A DNA stretch of 64,000 bases from Chlorobiota bacterium (lineage in GTDB: Bacteria > Bacteroidota > Ignavibacteria > OLB7), in NCBI GenBank assembly GCA_016710285.1, contig JADJXR010000001.1, positions 2,606,501 to 2,670,500 on the forward strand, in the 5' to 3' direction. The position numbers were made by a program, and so were the translations under genes. A model generated the notes under the pieces. That model saw nothing but the letters and a program-made list of their open reading frames with translations. It searched no databases and was not told where the DNA came from. Below are positions 36,029 to 46,500 of this stretch, piece after piece; the first letter of the stretch is position 1; every line of letters begins with the position of its first letter.

Positions 36029-38173
36029 ATGCTTCAAGCAATCCAATACCAAAAAACTGGCGAACTGCACGTGAAAGAGCTTCCGGCCCCGGAACTGAAA
36101 CCGGGGATGATCGTGGTCCGCACCGCTGCCTCGCTGATCTCGGCCGGAACCGAGCGTACCTCGGTGGCAACTGCGCAAGCCTCCATGCTCACCAAAGCCC
36201 GCACCCGCCCGGACCTGGTGAAGCAGGCGATGGATATGGTGAAGAAGGAGGGGCTGATGAACACCGTGGAGAAAATTCGCACCCGCTTGGATAGCTACAA
36301 AGCGTTGGGCTACTCCGCCGCTGGCGTGGTGGTGGCTTCGGCCTGCGATGAGTTTGCCCCGGGCGACCGTGTGGCCTGCGCCGGTGCCGGCTACGCTTCC
36401 CATGCCGAAGTGATTGCCGTCCCGAAAAATCTTGCCGTGAAAATCCCCGATGGAGTCAGCTTCGAGCAAGCGGCGTTCACCACGCTGGGGGCAATCGCGT
36501 TGCAGGGGGTTCGGCAGGCGAAAATCTCGCTGGGGGAATCGGTCGCGGTGGTGGGGCTGGGGCTGCTTGGCCAGCTAACGGTGCAGCTGCTGAAGGCTGC
36601 CGGATGCCGTGTGATTGGGCTGGACATCAACGAAGGATTGTTCGCCGCCGCACGCCAGTTCGGTGCCGATGCCGTTGCCCACAGCGGTGGCGGCGCGGCC
36701 CAGGCAATCGAAAGTTTCACCCGCGGTATTGGTGCCGATGCGGTGATTATCACCGCCGGAACCAACAGCAACGCGCCGATGGAGCTTGCCATTGCTTCGG
36801 CGCGGAAAAAAGGGCGTGTGGTGGTGGTGGGCGCGGTCGGGATGGATATCCCACGCGCAGGGTTTTTTGAGAAGGAGTTGGAGATCACCATCTCCTGCAG
36901 CTACGGCCCGGGGCGCTACGACCCCACCTACGAAGAAGAAGGGCACGATTACCCCGTTGCCTTTGCACGCTGGACCGAAGGGCGCAACCTGCAGGCGATT
37001 CTGGACCTGATGGCCTCCGGAAGCCTGAACGTGAACCCGATGATCACCCACCGCTTCCCCATTGCCGAGGCGGGGAAGGCGTACGACATCATCACCGGAA
37101 AAACGCCGGAGCCACATATCGGGATCATCCTGCACTACCCCGAGCGGAAGGAATCGCTGGTGCGGACGGTGCAGGTGCACCCGGCCAAACCGGCGGCGGG
37201 GGCGTTGGGGGTGGCGTACATCGGCGCGGGAAATTTTGCCCAAAGCTACCTGATCCCCCCAACCCAAAAAGCGGGCGCACGGATGCTTGCGGTGGCCACC
37301 TCCACCGCGGTGAACGCCCGCTCCGTTGCCGAGAAATTCGGGTTCCAGCAAGCCACCACCGATGTTGACGCGGTGCTGGCCAATCCAGAGGTTGGCGCGG
37401 TCTTTATCGCCACCCGCCACGACACCCACGGCGATTACGTTGCGCGCGCCTTGCAAGCGGGGAAGCAAGTGTTTGTGGAGAAGCCGCTGGCGATCAATCG
37501 GGAGGAGCTTGGGAAGATTCGTGAGCTTGCCGAGGCGGGGAACGATCGGGTGATGGTGGGCTTCAACCGCCGTTTCAGCAAGCCGCTGGCCGATATGCGG
37601 AAGGTGTTCGCCAACTGTGGCGAGCCGCTAACGATGATCTACCGCGTGAACGCTGGGTTCATCAAGCCGGACCATTGGATCCAAGCCCCGGCGCAAGGGG
37701 GAAGGATCATTGGCGAGGGATGCCACTTCATTGACACGATGGAGTTTATGACCGGCGGAGCGCGCCCGGTTAGCGTCTATGCGGCGGCAATCGGAAGCAG
37801 CAACGCCCAGGTCCGCAATGCCGACAACGTCTCGCTCACCATCCGCTTCAGCGATGGCTCCATCGGGACGTTGCTCTATCTTGCCAACGGCGATCCATCG
37901 GTTCCGAAAGAATACTTCGAGGTGTTCGGCGCGGGGATGACGGCGATCATGCAAAACTTCTCCACCGTTGCAACCTCACGCGGGCGGAAAACCACAGTGG
38001 CCAAATACAACGGCGACAAGGGGCACAACGAGGAGGTTGCGCAAACGCTTGCGGCAATGAAATCGGGGGGGCCAATGCCGATTGGTTTCCAAAGCCTGCA
38101 CAGCACCACGCTGGCCACCATCGCCGCGTTGGAATCGTTGGCAACGGGGGAAGTGGTGATGATCGAGGGGTGA
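36029..38173 (+). CDS. Bi-domain oxidoreductase: MDR alcohol dehydrogenase fused to Gfo/Idh/MocA
   Basis: 714 residues. The N-terminal half (1-370) is a medium-chain dehydrogenase: IVVRTAASLISAGTERTSV, GYSAAGVVVASACDEFAPGD, cofactor loop VVGLGLLGQ near 173. The C-terminal half (about 390-714) is a Gfo/Idh/MocA oxidoreductase: GVAYIGAGNFAQSYL, VFVEKPLAINREEL, GEGCHFIDTMEFM. This fusion is known from bacterial glycan-biosynthesis loci, where it is thought to modify sugar nucleotides. Classical zinc-ligand positions of ADH are poorly conserved, so the first domain may be zinc-free. Cytoplasmic; apparently transcribed alone. Confidence 0.9.
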   Translation: MLQAIQYQKTGELHVKELPAPELKPGMIVVRTAASLISAGTERTSVATAQASMLTKARTRPDLVKQAMDMVKKEGLMNTVEKIRTRLDSYKALGYSAAGVVVASACDEFAPGDRVACAGAGYASHAEVIAVPKNLAVKIPDGVSFEQAAFTTLGAIALQGVRQAKISLGESVAVVGLGLLGQLTVQLLKAAGCRVIGLDINEGLFAAARQFGADAVAHSGGGAAQAIESFTRGIGADAVIITAGTNSNAPMELAIASARKKGRVVVVGAVGMDIPRAGFFEKELEITISCSYGPGRYDPTYEEEGHDYPVAFARWTEGRNLQAILDLMASGSLNVNPMITHRFPIAEAGKAYDIITGKTPEPHIGIILHYPERKESLVRTVQVHPAKPAAGALGVAYIGAGNFAQSYLIPPTQKAGARMLAVATSTAVNARSVAEKFGFQQATTDVDAVLANPEVGAVFIATRHDTHGDYVARALQAGKQVFVEKPLAINREELGKIRELAEAGNDRVMVGFNRRFSKPLADMRKVFANCGEPLTMIYRVNAGFIKPDHWIQAPAQGGRIIGEGCHFIDTMEFMTGGARPVSVYAAAIGSSNAQVRNADNVSLTIRFSDGSIGTLLYLANGDPSVPKEYFEVFGAGMTAIMQNFSTVATSRGRKTTVAKYNGDKGHNEEVAQTLAAMKSGGPMPIGFQSLHSTTLATIAALESLATGEVVMIEG

Positions 38174-38262
38174 GATAGGGAGTAAGATAGAAGAGTGAGA
38201 TCGCGAAAGAGAAAGATGAAATAGAGAGATGAAAAAGTAGAGATGGAGCGAGAGCGGAGGCC
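38174..38262 (+). other. Purine-rich tract after the oxidoreductase gene
   Basis: About 90 bases that are almost entirely A and G on the plus strand (gagatagggagtaagataga and similar), with repeated gagat/gaga units. It looks like simple-sequence or slippage-derived DNA; no gene or hairpin is seen. Confidence 0.6.
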
Positions 38263-38292
38263 GGGATCGCCACGCAGCACGCAACAACAAGA

Positions 38293-38331
38293 AGCCCAAG
38301 CGCCGGAATGATCGGCACTTGGGCTTTGCTT
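38293..38331. terminator. Bidirectional intrinsic terminator
   Basis: AGCCCAAGCGCC (38293-38304) pairs with GGCACTTGGGCT (38314-38325), 11 of 12 pairs, followed by ttgcttt; it lies between convergent genes ending at 38173 and 38366. Confidence 0.75.
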
Positions 38332-38365
38332 TATTCAGCAATGATTTCATCAACCATTGGGCCGC

Positions 38366-39007
38366 TTACAGGCGTATTCTTCCCAGGACCCGCACCGGCA
38401 CGAACTGGTTGCTAATAACGCCATCCGAGCCAAGCCCGTAGCCAGCCTCAACCGCCACGCCAAGTTCCTGGTTGATGCGGTACTCCACCCCAACAGCCCC
38501 GGCGACGTACTCATTCGTCACCGATGCTTCCGGGGCATACATTGCCATTCCTTCGGCCATGCCGTTCATGCTGTAGGTGGCTTTATTGCGCGACATCTCC
38601 GTAAGCCCCGCATCAACCAAGGCGTACAGGCGATAGTGGGCCAGTTCGTAGAGTTCGCCGCGCAAGGCCATGCCGAACGAGAAGAAGGCTTTCTGGCCGC
38701 CATCAACGCAGCGGACCAAGCGATCCTTAAACGACAAGGCTTTGCCGGTGTGGGGGAACTCCATGTAGCTGAAAAACAATCCCGCCGAAAGCCACGTGTT
38801 CACCTTGCCCAGCACCGAGCCGTTCAACGAGAACCCGGTGACGTAGAATCCGCTGAACTTCAGCGGCGCAACCGGCGTGACCACGCCACACCCCAGCGAA
38901 GCGTGCCAATCGTTTGTTTCCGTGTCCTGCGCCCAGGCCAGCGAAGTGTTCGTAGCGAGAAGAGCAACCGTCAGAAGTGCAGACAAAAGCAATCGGTTCA
39001 TATCCAA
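38366..39007 (-). CDS. Outer-membrane beta-barrel-like protein
   Basis: 213 residues (second Met at 39001) with a signal peptide (LLLSALLTVALLATNTSLAWA). The mature part is a run of alternating amphipathic strands and ends in VPVRVLGRIRL, as expected of a small barrel or OmpA-like beta domain. Not assigned to a family. Divergent from the giant T9SS protein gene; the 249-bp gap before 39257 holds no other gene. Confidence 0.7.
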   Translation of the reverse strand: MDMNRLLLSALLTVALLATNTSLAWAQDTETNDWHASLGCGVVTPVAPLKFSGFYVTGFSLNGSVLGKVNTWLSAGLFFSYMEFPHTGKALSFKDRLVRCVDGGQKAFFSFGMALRGELYELAHYRLYALVDAGLTEMSRNKATYSMNGMAEGMAMYAPEASVTNEYVAGAVGVEYRINQELGVAVEAGYGLGSDGVISNQFVPVRVLGRIRL

Positions 39008-39256
39008 CCCCTCCGAAAAAAGTGAAGTGTATGGGACGTTGTAGTAACCTTTGGGTGCTGTCGTGAGTCATTGTTTGCAATTGTACAGCAACCAATGTGC
39101 CAAGCCGATAACCCTCGGAAGGGGGGATTGTTCCCTTGGCCAACGGTGTCCCTTCCTTCTCTCCAAAAGATTCTTCCTGGGCGGTGCTGCGATGCTGAAA
39201 AAATGTTAGGTTTCCGCCCCTCGGTTTGGAACTCTATCCCATACTGTCAACTCTTC

Positions 39257-42200
39257 ATGTCCAACGGCTTTTCCCTGCATCCATCTTCTTCCGGCCTTCA
39301 AGCAAGTGCTGGGCTACGGGTGTTTGGTCCCGCCGCACCGATCATTCCTACCGAGGGGGGCGGGGAGGTTCTTCACGCAGTGGGAAGAAGACGCAGCACA
39401 CCACCGCAGGCTGGTGGGGCCGTTGGCTTCGTTCAACGATTCTGCTGCGGGCTGCTGTTGCTGCTGGTTGGCATTGCGATTCCGGCGGCAAGCCAAACCA
39501 ACACCGCCTCCAGCGGCAGCCGTTTTTTTGTGACGCTGCCGGCGATGTACCCCGCCAACAACCATTACTTGCGCGCCAGCATCGTTTCGGTTGGGCAATG
39601 CACCGTGACGGTCCTGCAAACCGAGACGGGGCAATCGGAGACGCGGACGATGATGCCGGGGGAGGTGTGGGATTACCTGATCTCCCGCACCAGAATCATG
39701 CTCCCTCCGGGCGAGGTGAAATCAAGGAAAACGTTGCAGATCACCAGCGACGGGCTTATCACCGTCAACGTTACCAGCGATGGCGATTTTGTCACCGATA
39801 ACGCCATGGCCTTCCCCATTTACGATTACGGCCATGAGTATTACACGCTCTCGGTGCCAAGTTCCACCAACCTGGGGGGCGTGTTTGCGGTGATTGCTTC
39901 GGAGGATAACACCGAGGTTCGTATCACCCCTTCGCTGGTTACTGCCAACGGCAATCTACCATCGTTCACCTACGCCGTAACGCTCAACCGTGGCGAGGCC
40001 TACCAGGTGACCCCGAAAGATTTGGAAGGAACCGACATCACCGGCTCGCGGATCACCAGCGACAAACCAGTGGTGGTATTCTCCGGCCACGCTGGGGCGT
40101 TTCTGCCAGAAGGGATCGGCGGGGCGCAAAACTCCATGATCGAGCAGATGCTTCCGGTAGCGGATTGGGGGCGCCGTTTCTACGCCCGCCCGCTTCCCGG
40201 GCAAACCCGTGGCTTCTACAAAGTGGTTGCCGCGCAGGCGGGGACGGTGGTTCGCCGAAACGGGCTGCCGATTGCCACACTTGGGGCGGGCCAGACCCAC
40301 ACGTTTATGTTTGAGGAGCCGGTGATTATCGAGGGGAGCTTGCCGATTATGGCCGCGCAGTTCACCACGCATTTCACTGCCGACTCCGCCCAGCCCAACA
40401 GCGATCCTTCCATGATGCTGCTGAACTCGGTGGACCTGTTCAGCACCAACTACCAATGGATGACCCCGTACCTGCTTCCCCGCTATTTCTTGCGGGCGAA
40501 TCCCAAAGGGGGCCCCGATCCCGACACCGTGTTCGTTCCGTTTGCCCACTACCTGATGGTGACGGCTCCAAAAATTGGGCGCACCAGCGTGCGGCTGGAT
40601 GGAAATCCGATTGACTTCGACGGCTACGGGCTTCCGCATGGCGATGGGAAGAATGTGACGGCCATTGTGAAGATTCAGCCAGGGGTTCACCAAGTCAGTT
40701 CCACGGTCCCGGTCAACGCGCAGGCATTTGGCTACAGCCATTACGATGCCTACTCCAGCCCCGCCGGCACGTTAGTCCGCGACGCGCTTCGGGCCGATGA
40801 ACTGACGGCCCGCACCTGCAACGATTACTTCGACACCATCATCCAGCTGCGGAACATTGGCGGGCGGGAGTTGGAGGTGACAAAAGGGGAGTTTAGCGGC
40901 ATCACGGGGGAGGTGATAACGCCAGGAATCTACCCCTTCTTTATGACGAAATTCTCCAACCGTTGGATGCGGCTGCGGATACCCCTCCCGAACTACGGAC
41001 CCTACGACGGCACGCTGACGCTGACCACGAAAACCAGCGCAGGCCGCCCTTTGGAAATCCCGATTCACATTGACCGCGACAGCATGGGGGCCGAGCTTGC
41101 CATGGCTTCGCTATCATTCCCGACAGTGGACGCGGCGGGGATCCCAAAAACCGAGCAGGTGATGCTGGTCAACACCGGAACCGGACCGGTTACCGTAACC
41201 AAGTCGGAGTTCACCAGCGCGTTCACGCTGGCGGACCCCGCGCTTCCGGCCACAGTGGAGCCGGGGGATACGCTTTGGCTGACGATCCGGTTTGCCCCGG
41301 GAAGCTCGGGGATGTACAAAGGGGTTGGAACCTTCCATGTTGGGCCTTGCCTTGCGCCGCTAACGCTTGAGTTGCGCGGCGAGCGGCTGCGGGGGGCGCG
41401 CATCGAGGCGTACGCCGGGGATATTCCGCCGTTGGTCTGCCCAACCCCAACGGTGCAGCCTTTCACGCTCAGCATCCGCAACACCGGGCAGGAGACGTTG
41501 CGGGTGGATAGCGTGCAGATTCAGGGGGCGTATGCTGGCGATTTTACGCTGGTCAACCCTTTTGCGCCGGCCACAATTCTTGCCGATTCCACGCTGCTTG
41601 TGCCGATGGAGTTCGCTCCAACCGGGGTTGGCGAGCGTTCGGCAACGGCGCGGATTTACAGCACCGCCCCCGGCAGCCCGGTGCTTGCGATCCCATTATC
41701 GGCGCGGAAAGATTCCGTGGGGATTGCTGTGTCGGATCAATGGCTAAACTTGGGAACCTTAAGCGGCTGCGACCCGCCAAGCTCCCGAATGCTGACGTTG
41801 TTTTGTGCCGGGACGCTGCCAGTTCAGTTCGATTCAGCAACGGTTTCTGGTGGCAATTTTACGCTGTCGGCGATCAGTGTGCCGGGGATTGCCGTGGGGG
41901 AATCAGCCAGCATCACCGTGACGTTCCAGCCAACGGGACCCGGGGTGCATTGGGATACGCTGCGGATCTATTCGGGGCCGTGCGGTGTGGTGAAAACAAT
42001 TCCGCTGCGGGGCGAGCAACAAAGCGCGGGGATCGGCTTCAGCCGCGACACGGTGGATTTTGGCACCATCGCCGAATGCCAAGCCCTTGCCACCACCACG
42101 TTCCGCATCGTCAACACCGGGGCAACCCACGACACGATTGTTGGATTGACGCTGAACGGAGCCGCGTTTGCGATGGGGGCGTTGCCGGCACGGTTGGTGT

Positions 42201-43381
42201 TGGCCCCCGGGGAAAGAAGTCAACCCATAACCCTCACGTTCCAGCCTGGCGGCGTTGGGGAATTTGTTGGAAGCATTGACTTGCGTGCCGAGCCGTGCGG
42301 TTTGTCGCGGACCCTGTATCTGCGTGGTTCGGTGCTCCCCCAAGCCCTTACTGCCACAAACGATGTGAGCATCGGGCGGGTGCGGAAGGATTCGTTGGCG
42401 GTGGGAACCACGCTGCTGCGCAACAGCGGTGGGGTTCCGATGGTTGTTCGCTCCATCACCTTCTCCCCTGCGGTTCCTGGCTTGCGCATTGCCAGCCCCA
42501 CGCTTCCGATTCGATTGGAGGCCGGGGCCGAAGCTGCGGTGCGGGTCGAATATCTATCCTCCGCTCCGGCAAGTTTTGTGGCAAGCGCGATTGCCGTTGC
42601 CGACTCCCCGTGCGTCGTTGCCGACACTTTTATGGTGATGGGGGAATGGCGGCGTGACCTTTCGCTTCAGTTATCGCTCAGTTTACCAGACACCACGGCG
42701 CGGGTGGGCGATTGGCGGGTGTTGCCGCTTCGCTACTCCGCTTCGGTGCCTTCCGATGGAGTGGTGACGGTGCAGGGTGAGCTTCGCTGGGATGCGGGGA
42801 TCTTCTTCCCGAAATCGTTGACCACGCCACTTCCCGGAACCTTGACGGCACGGTTGGATTCGGTGAGCGGAGGGGAGCGGGTTGTGATGTTTACCTATTC
42901 TGGCTTGTTATTGCAAGCAGGGGTGCTTGCGGAGCTTACTGGGCGGGCACTGCTGGGAAGCAGCGAGCAGACACCGTTGCAGATTACCAACGTAAAGGCA
43001 ACCCTTACCCTGCCTGCCACTGGCGATAGCGTTCGTGGCGGGGTTGGCACAACGGATGGTTCGCTAACGATTATTGATTTCTGCGGGAATCTTGGGAACC
43101 GGCTGCTGGAGTTTTCGCCGTTGTTCCGCATTGCCGGCGTTGCTCCAAATCCGGCAAGCCAAGCAATCAATCTGGAACTTACGGTCCCCAACGACGGGCG
43201 CGTTGTGGTTTCGCTGATAGGCTTGGTCGGCAATCAGGTTGTGCACCTGTTCGATGGGGACCTTCCGGCGGGCCAGCAACAAGTGGAATTGCCGATTGGA
43301 GATGCCGCCACCGGAACCTACTACTTGCGGGTGCGTGCCGGCGGCCAGGAACGAATCGCACGGCTGATGATCCTGCGCTGA
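39257..43381 (+). CDS. Giant T9SS-exported IgGFc-binding-like / choice-of-anchor-D protein
   Basis: 1374 residues from MSNGFSLHPSSSG; the hydrophobic signal (CCGLLLLLVGIAIPAASQ) sits unusually far in (about 60-80), so a later start (for example GTG at 39316) is possible. Next comes an IgGFc-binding-like domain: VIASEDNTEVRITPS, LNRGEAYQVTPKDLEGTDIT, DKPVVVFSGHAG. Then at least five choice-of-anchor-D sandwiches (for example VDFGTIAECQALATTTFRIV), a cohesin-like region and a C-terminal type IX sorting domain (IAGVAPNPASQAINLEL ... TGTYYLRVRAG). Probably a surface adhesin. The next gene is a paralogue. Confidence 0.83.
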   Translation: MSNGFSLHPSSSGLQASAGLRVFGPAAPIIPTEGGGEVLHAVGRRRSTPPQAGGAVGFVQRFCCGLLLLLVGIAIPAASQTNTASSGSRFFVTLPAMYPANNHYLRASIVSVGQCTVTVLQTETGQSETRTMMPGEVWDYLISRTRIMLPPGEVKSRKTLQITSDGLITVNVTSDGDFVTDNAMAFPIYDYGHEYYTLSVPSSTNLGGVFAVIASEDNTEVRITPSLVTANGNLPSFTYAVTLNRGEAYQVTPKDLEGTDITGSRITSDKPVVVFSGHAGAFLPEGIGGAQNSMIEQMLPVADWGRRFYARPLPGQTRGFYKVVAAQAGTVVRRNGLPIATLGAGQTHTFMFEEPVIIEGSLPIMAAQFTTHFTADSAQPNSDPSMMLLNSVDLFSTNYQWMTPYLLPRYFLRANPKGGPDPDTVFVPFAHYLMVTAPKIGRTSVRLDGNPIDFDGYGLPHGDGKNVTAIVKIQPGVHQVSSTVPVNAQAFGYSHYDAYSSPAGTLVRDALRADELTARTCNDYFDTIIQLRNIGGRELEVTKGEFSGITGEVITPGIYPFFMTKFSNRWMRLRIPLPNYGPYDGTLTLTTKTSAGRPLEIPIHIDRDSMGAELAMASLSFPTVDAAGIPKTEQVMLVNTGTGPVTVTKSEFTSAFTLADPALPATVEPGDTLWLTIRFAPGSSGMYKGVGTFHVGPCLAPLTLELRGERLRGARIEAYAGDIPPLVCPTPTVQPFTLSIRNTGQETLRVDSVQIQGAYAGDFTLVNPFAPATILADSTLLVPMEFAPTGVGERSATARIYSTAPGSPVLAIPLSARKDSVGIAVSDQWLNLGTLSGCDPPSSRMLTLFCAGTLPVQFDSATVSGGNFTLSAISVPGIAVGESASITVTFQPTGPGVHWDTLRIYSGPCGVVKTIPLRGEQQSAGIGFSRDTVDFGTIAECQALATTTFRIVNTGATHDTIVGLTLNGAAFAMGALPARLVLAPGERSQPITLTFQPGGVGEFVGSIDLRAEPCGLSRTLYLRGSVLPQALTATNDVSIGRVRKDSLAVGTTLLRNSGGVPMVVRSITFSPAVPGLRIASPTLPIRLEAGAEAAVRVEYLSSAPASFVASAIAVADSPCVVADTFMVMGEWRRDLSLQLSLSLPDTTARVGDWRVLPLRYSASVPSDGVVTVQGELRWDAGIFFPKSLTTPLPGTLTARLDSVSGGERVVMFTYSGLLLQAGVLAELTGRALLGSSEQTPLQITNVKATLTLPATGDSVRGGVGTTDGSLTIIDFCGNLGNRLLEFSPLFRIAGVAPNPASQAINLELTVPNDGRVVVSLIGLVGNQVVHLFDGDLPAGQQQVELPIGDAATGTYYLRVRAGGQERIARLMILR

Positions 43382-43510
43382 TCGTTCGCTCTCAACGACA
43401 TTTGTAACAAGCCAACCCGCTCGGCAGGTTGTAACCTTCGGGCGGGTTATTGGTTCTGCTTTGTAACCTGCCTTCAAATTGCTCCCTCTTCTGGATTCCT
43501 CTTCTCCATG

Positions 43511-43518
43511 TATCTTTG
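43511..43518 (+). promoter_or_regulatory. Putative -7 promoter element (TATCTTTG)
   Basis: Perfect TAnnTTTG match 37 bp before the start codon at 43555; identical octamer to the lon promoter at 53468. It supports the 43555 start over the longer ORF from 43450. Confidence 0.55.
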
Positions 43519-43554
43519 CGACCAAACGATAGCAATACCAACGTACAGCCAACG

Positions 43555-46500
43555 ATGACTCGACAGCATCTTCTTACCCCTCTCATCCTTTTGCTTCTGG
43601 CGGCGGTGCTTCCAAGCAATATGGCAGGGCAAACGCCGACGGGGAAGGAATATCTGGTGGTGCTTCCGCCGTTTCTTCATCATACCGAGGCCCAAAAGAA
43701 CATCGCCTCCTACAGCGTAGAGGTGATGTGCTCCCGCAAGACCACGCTGAATATACGTTGGGGCACCACGAGCTACTTCCCCAACGGGTTGACAGTGAAT
43801 GCGGGCGATCGGCAAGTTTTTAAGCCGAATTTCCCGCTCCCTCCGCTGTCGGCGTTTATGCAACCTACCAACCAGTTGATCAATAATTCGATCAACAACT
43901 CGGTGCTGGTCATCACCAGCGACCAACCGATCACCGTGCAGGTAACGTTCGACACGTTGAACCGGCTGGAAACCTACGCGGTGATGCCGGTTGTGGCCTA
44001 CGACACCGTCTTCACCGTCAGCACCTACGCCGGCTACAGCCAGTATGCGGACCGCGGAGGCTTCACGATTGTTGCTTCGCAGGATAACACCCAAGTCACC
44101 GTCACCCCACGGGTGGACACGTGGCGGCCCGATCTTGGCGCGCCCAACCACCCGGCGGGCGTTCCCTACACCTTCACCCTGAATAAATATCAGGCAATCA
44201 GCTTCCGCACGCAGTCGAATCAGGAGGGGTATCTTTCCGATCAAACGGGGTCCACGATTAAATCGAACAAACCGATTGGCGTGATTGGCTATGGGCGGAC
44301 CAACACCCCTTCGGCCAAACTTCCCCCGCCCAATCCTCCGGTCCCTCCCGATCAGCCCGTCCCCTTCCCGGAAGTGAATTGGTACGGCAAACCGGTGATG
44401 GAGGCCCAGCTGAGCGATAACCAAGCGGGAACCTTGTTCTATTCCGCTCCGTTTGCACGCCAGGACACATCGCTGGTGCGGATTGTTGCCACCAAAGATG
44501 GGACCACAATTGACACCAACGGCGTGCGGCTGCAAAAGCCAGGAAGCACCACCGACACCGTTCTGAACCGTGGCGCATGGGTGGATTTACGGATGCGGGA
44601 ACCGATGAAAATCGAAACGTCGCTGCCGGTGATCGCCACCCAATTGGGGTACAGCGGTGAGGCCTGCAAGAACGACACACTCTACGGAAATGGCAACCCG
44701 CCGGACCCCGACACGATGGACATCCCCTACGGCGCGCCGATGATGACGCAGCTCCTTCCGGTGAACCGCTACGCCCGCGCTGTGCAATGGATTAGCCCCG
44801 ACCCACCAGGCCGCCCAACCATGCCATACCGCCCAGTCGGAAATCATGTGTGGGAGCATTATGCCCTGGTGACTGTCCCGGTTGGAGTGAAAGACTCGGT
44901 GCTGCTGGATGGAAATAAAATTCATCCCGCCATCTTCAATAAACCAAGCAGCGATGGTAAGTATGTTTCCGGTATCCTCAAACTGATACCCCGGCAGCAT
45001 GTGGTGGAGGCGGAAGAGCCGCTAAGCGTGATTGCCTACGGGTTCGAGTGGGACGATGCCTACGGCCATAACGCGGGCGAAGCCCTCCGTTCACGCGCCA
45101 AGTTTGGCATTGACTCACTCTACATCATCAGCTGCCAGAACGAGACCGACACCACAATCTCGGTGGAGAATTTTGGGAACAACCCGTTCCTGATTGATAG
45201 CATCAAGGCCACCGGATTTGGCATCGAGGTGCTGAAGCCAAACCCAACCCCGTTCAACTACTTGCCGGGGCTGAAAAACCAGATTGTGCTTGTGGTGAAA
45301 ACCCCCACGCCGGGGGTCTATACCGGAAAACTCACGATCTACACCGATGCCAACAACAAGAAGGTGTGGGAGATACCGGTGACGGCAATCCGCGACAGCG
45401 CAAAGCTGCGGGTGCCGGGAAGCACCCTCGATTTGGGGGTGCTGAAATCCACCGAGGCCACCCGCGACACCTGCGTGATTGTCCAGAACGAGGGGATGCG
45501 CCCGCTGACCGTGAGCGCAATTACGTTCAATGGCCCGGGCTTCCAGGTGATGGATCCAACGCAGTTCCCGGTAACAATCCAGCCCGGCAAAGCCGACACC
45601 ATCTGCGTCCGCTTCACGCCAAGCAGCGACGGCCTTACCGAACGCACCATGCGGATTGTTGGCAGCCCATGCCTTACTCCCATTGATATCACCGTTCGCG
45701 GGTTCAAGGGGGCCGGGGCCTCGCTAAGCGTTAGCCGGTCCATGGAGTACTCCAGCTACCTCTGTAGCGGGCCGGACTATGTTGATTCGGTGATCGTGCT
45801 GAAAAGCGTGGGGGATGAACCGGTGGAGATTAAAACCGCCAGCATCAGCGGAACCCACGCCGGTGATTACACCATCACGGGGGCCTCGCCGGCCGGGCAG
45901 ACGATTCCGCCCGGGGGAAGCCTTTCGTTCACCGTCCGCTTTGCTCCGCAAGGAATCGGGGCGCGTGTGGCCCAGGTGGACCTGACGACAACCGCCGTCA
46001 ATGCGCCAACGTTGGCGATTGACCTTCGTGCACGGAAGGACACCACAACGCTGACCCCGTCGGTTGCGTCGCTTCCGTTCCCGCGGGTTCTGGCTTGCGA
46101 CGACACCGTCCGGCTTCCCATCACCTTCAGCAACGACGGCAGCGTCCCCGACACCATCACCTCCATTGATTTCGGCAGCGCAACCGCTTACGGAGTGGAT
46201 GATCCATTGCCGATCATCATCTATCCTGGCATTCCCAAAACAGTCACCGTTCGGTTCGCGCCCGCTGCCGATGGGAGCTTCCCCGCAACCTTAACTGCGG
46301 TTGGGGCCCCATGCAACCTGCGGGCAACGGTAAGCCTTAGCGGCGAGCGGATTTCGCCATCGCTGGCAACCTCCGCCGCAACGGTCAATTTTGGCACCGT
46401 CTATCTGTGCGATGGCGACACCACCGCCCAGGTGACGATTACCAACAACGGCCAAGTTGCCGACACCATCAACCGCGCCTTCTTCACGGGGAACCCGGCG

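Noticed and set aside
38357..39025. Plus-strand open frame opposite the barrel-like gene
   Set aside because: His/Arg-rich without signal or motif; the minus-strand frame has a clean signal peptide and strand pattern.
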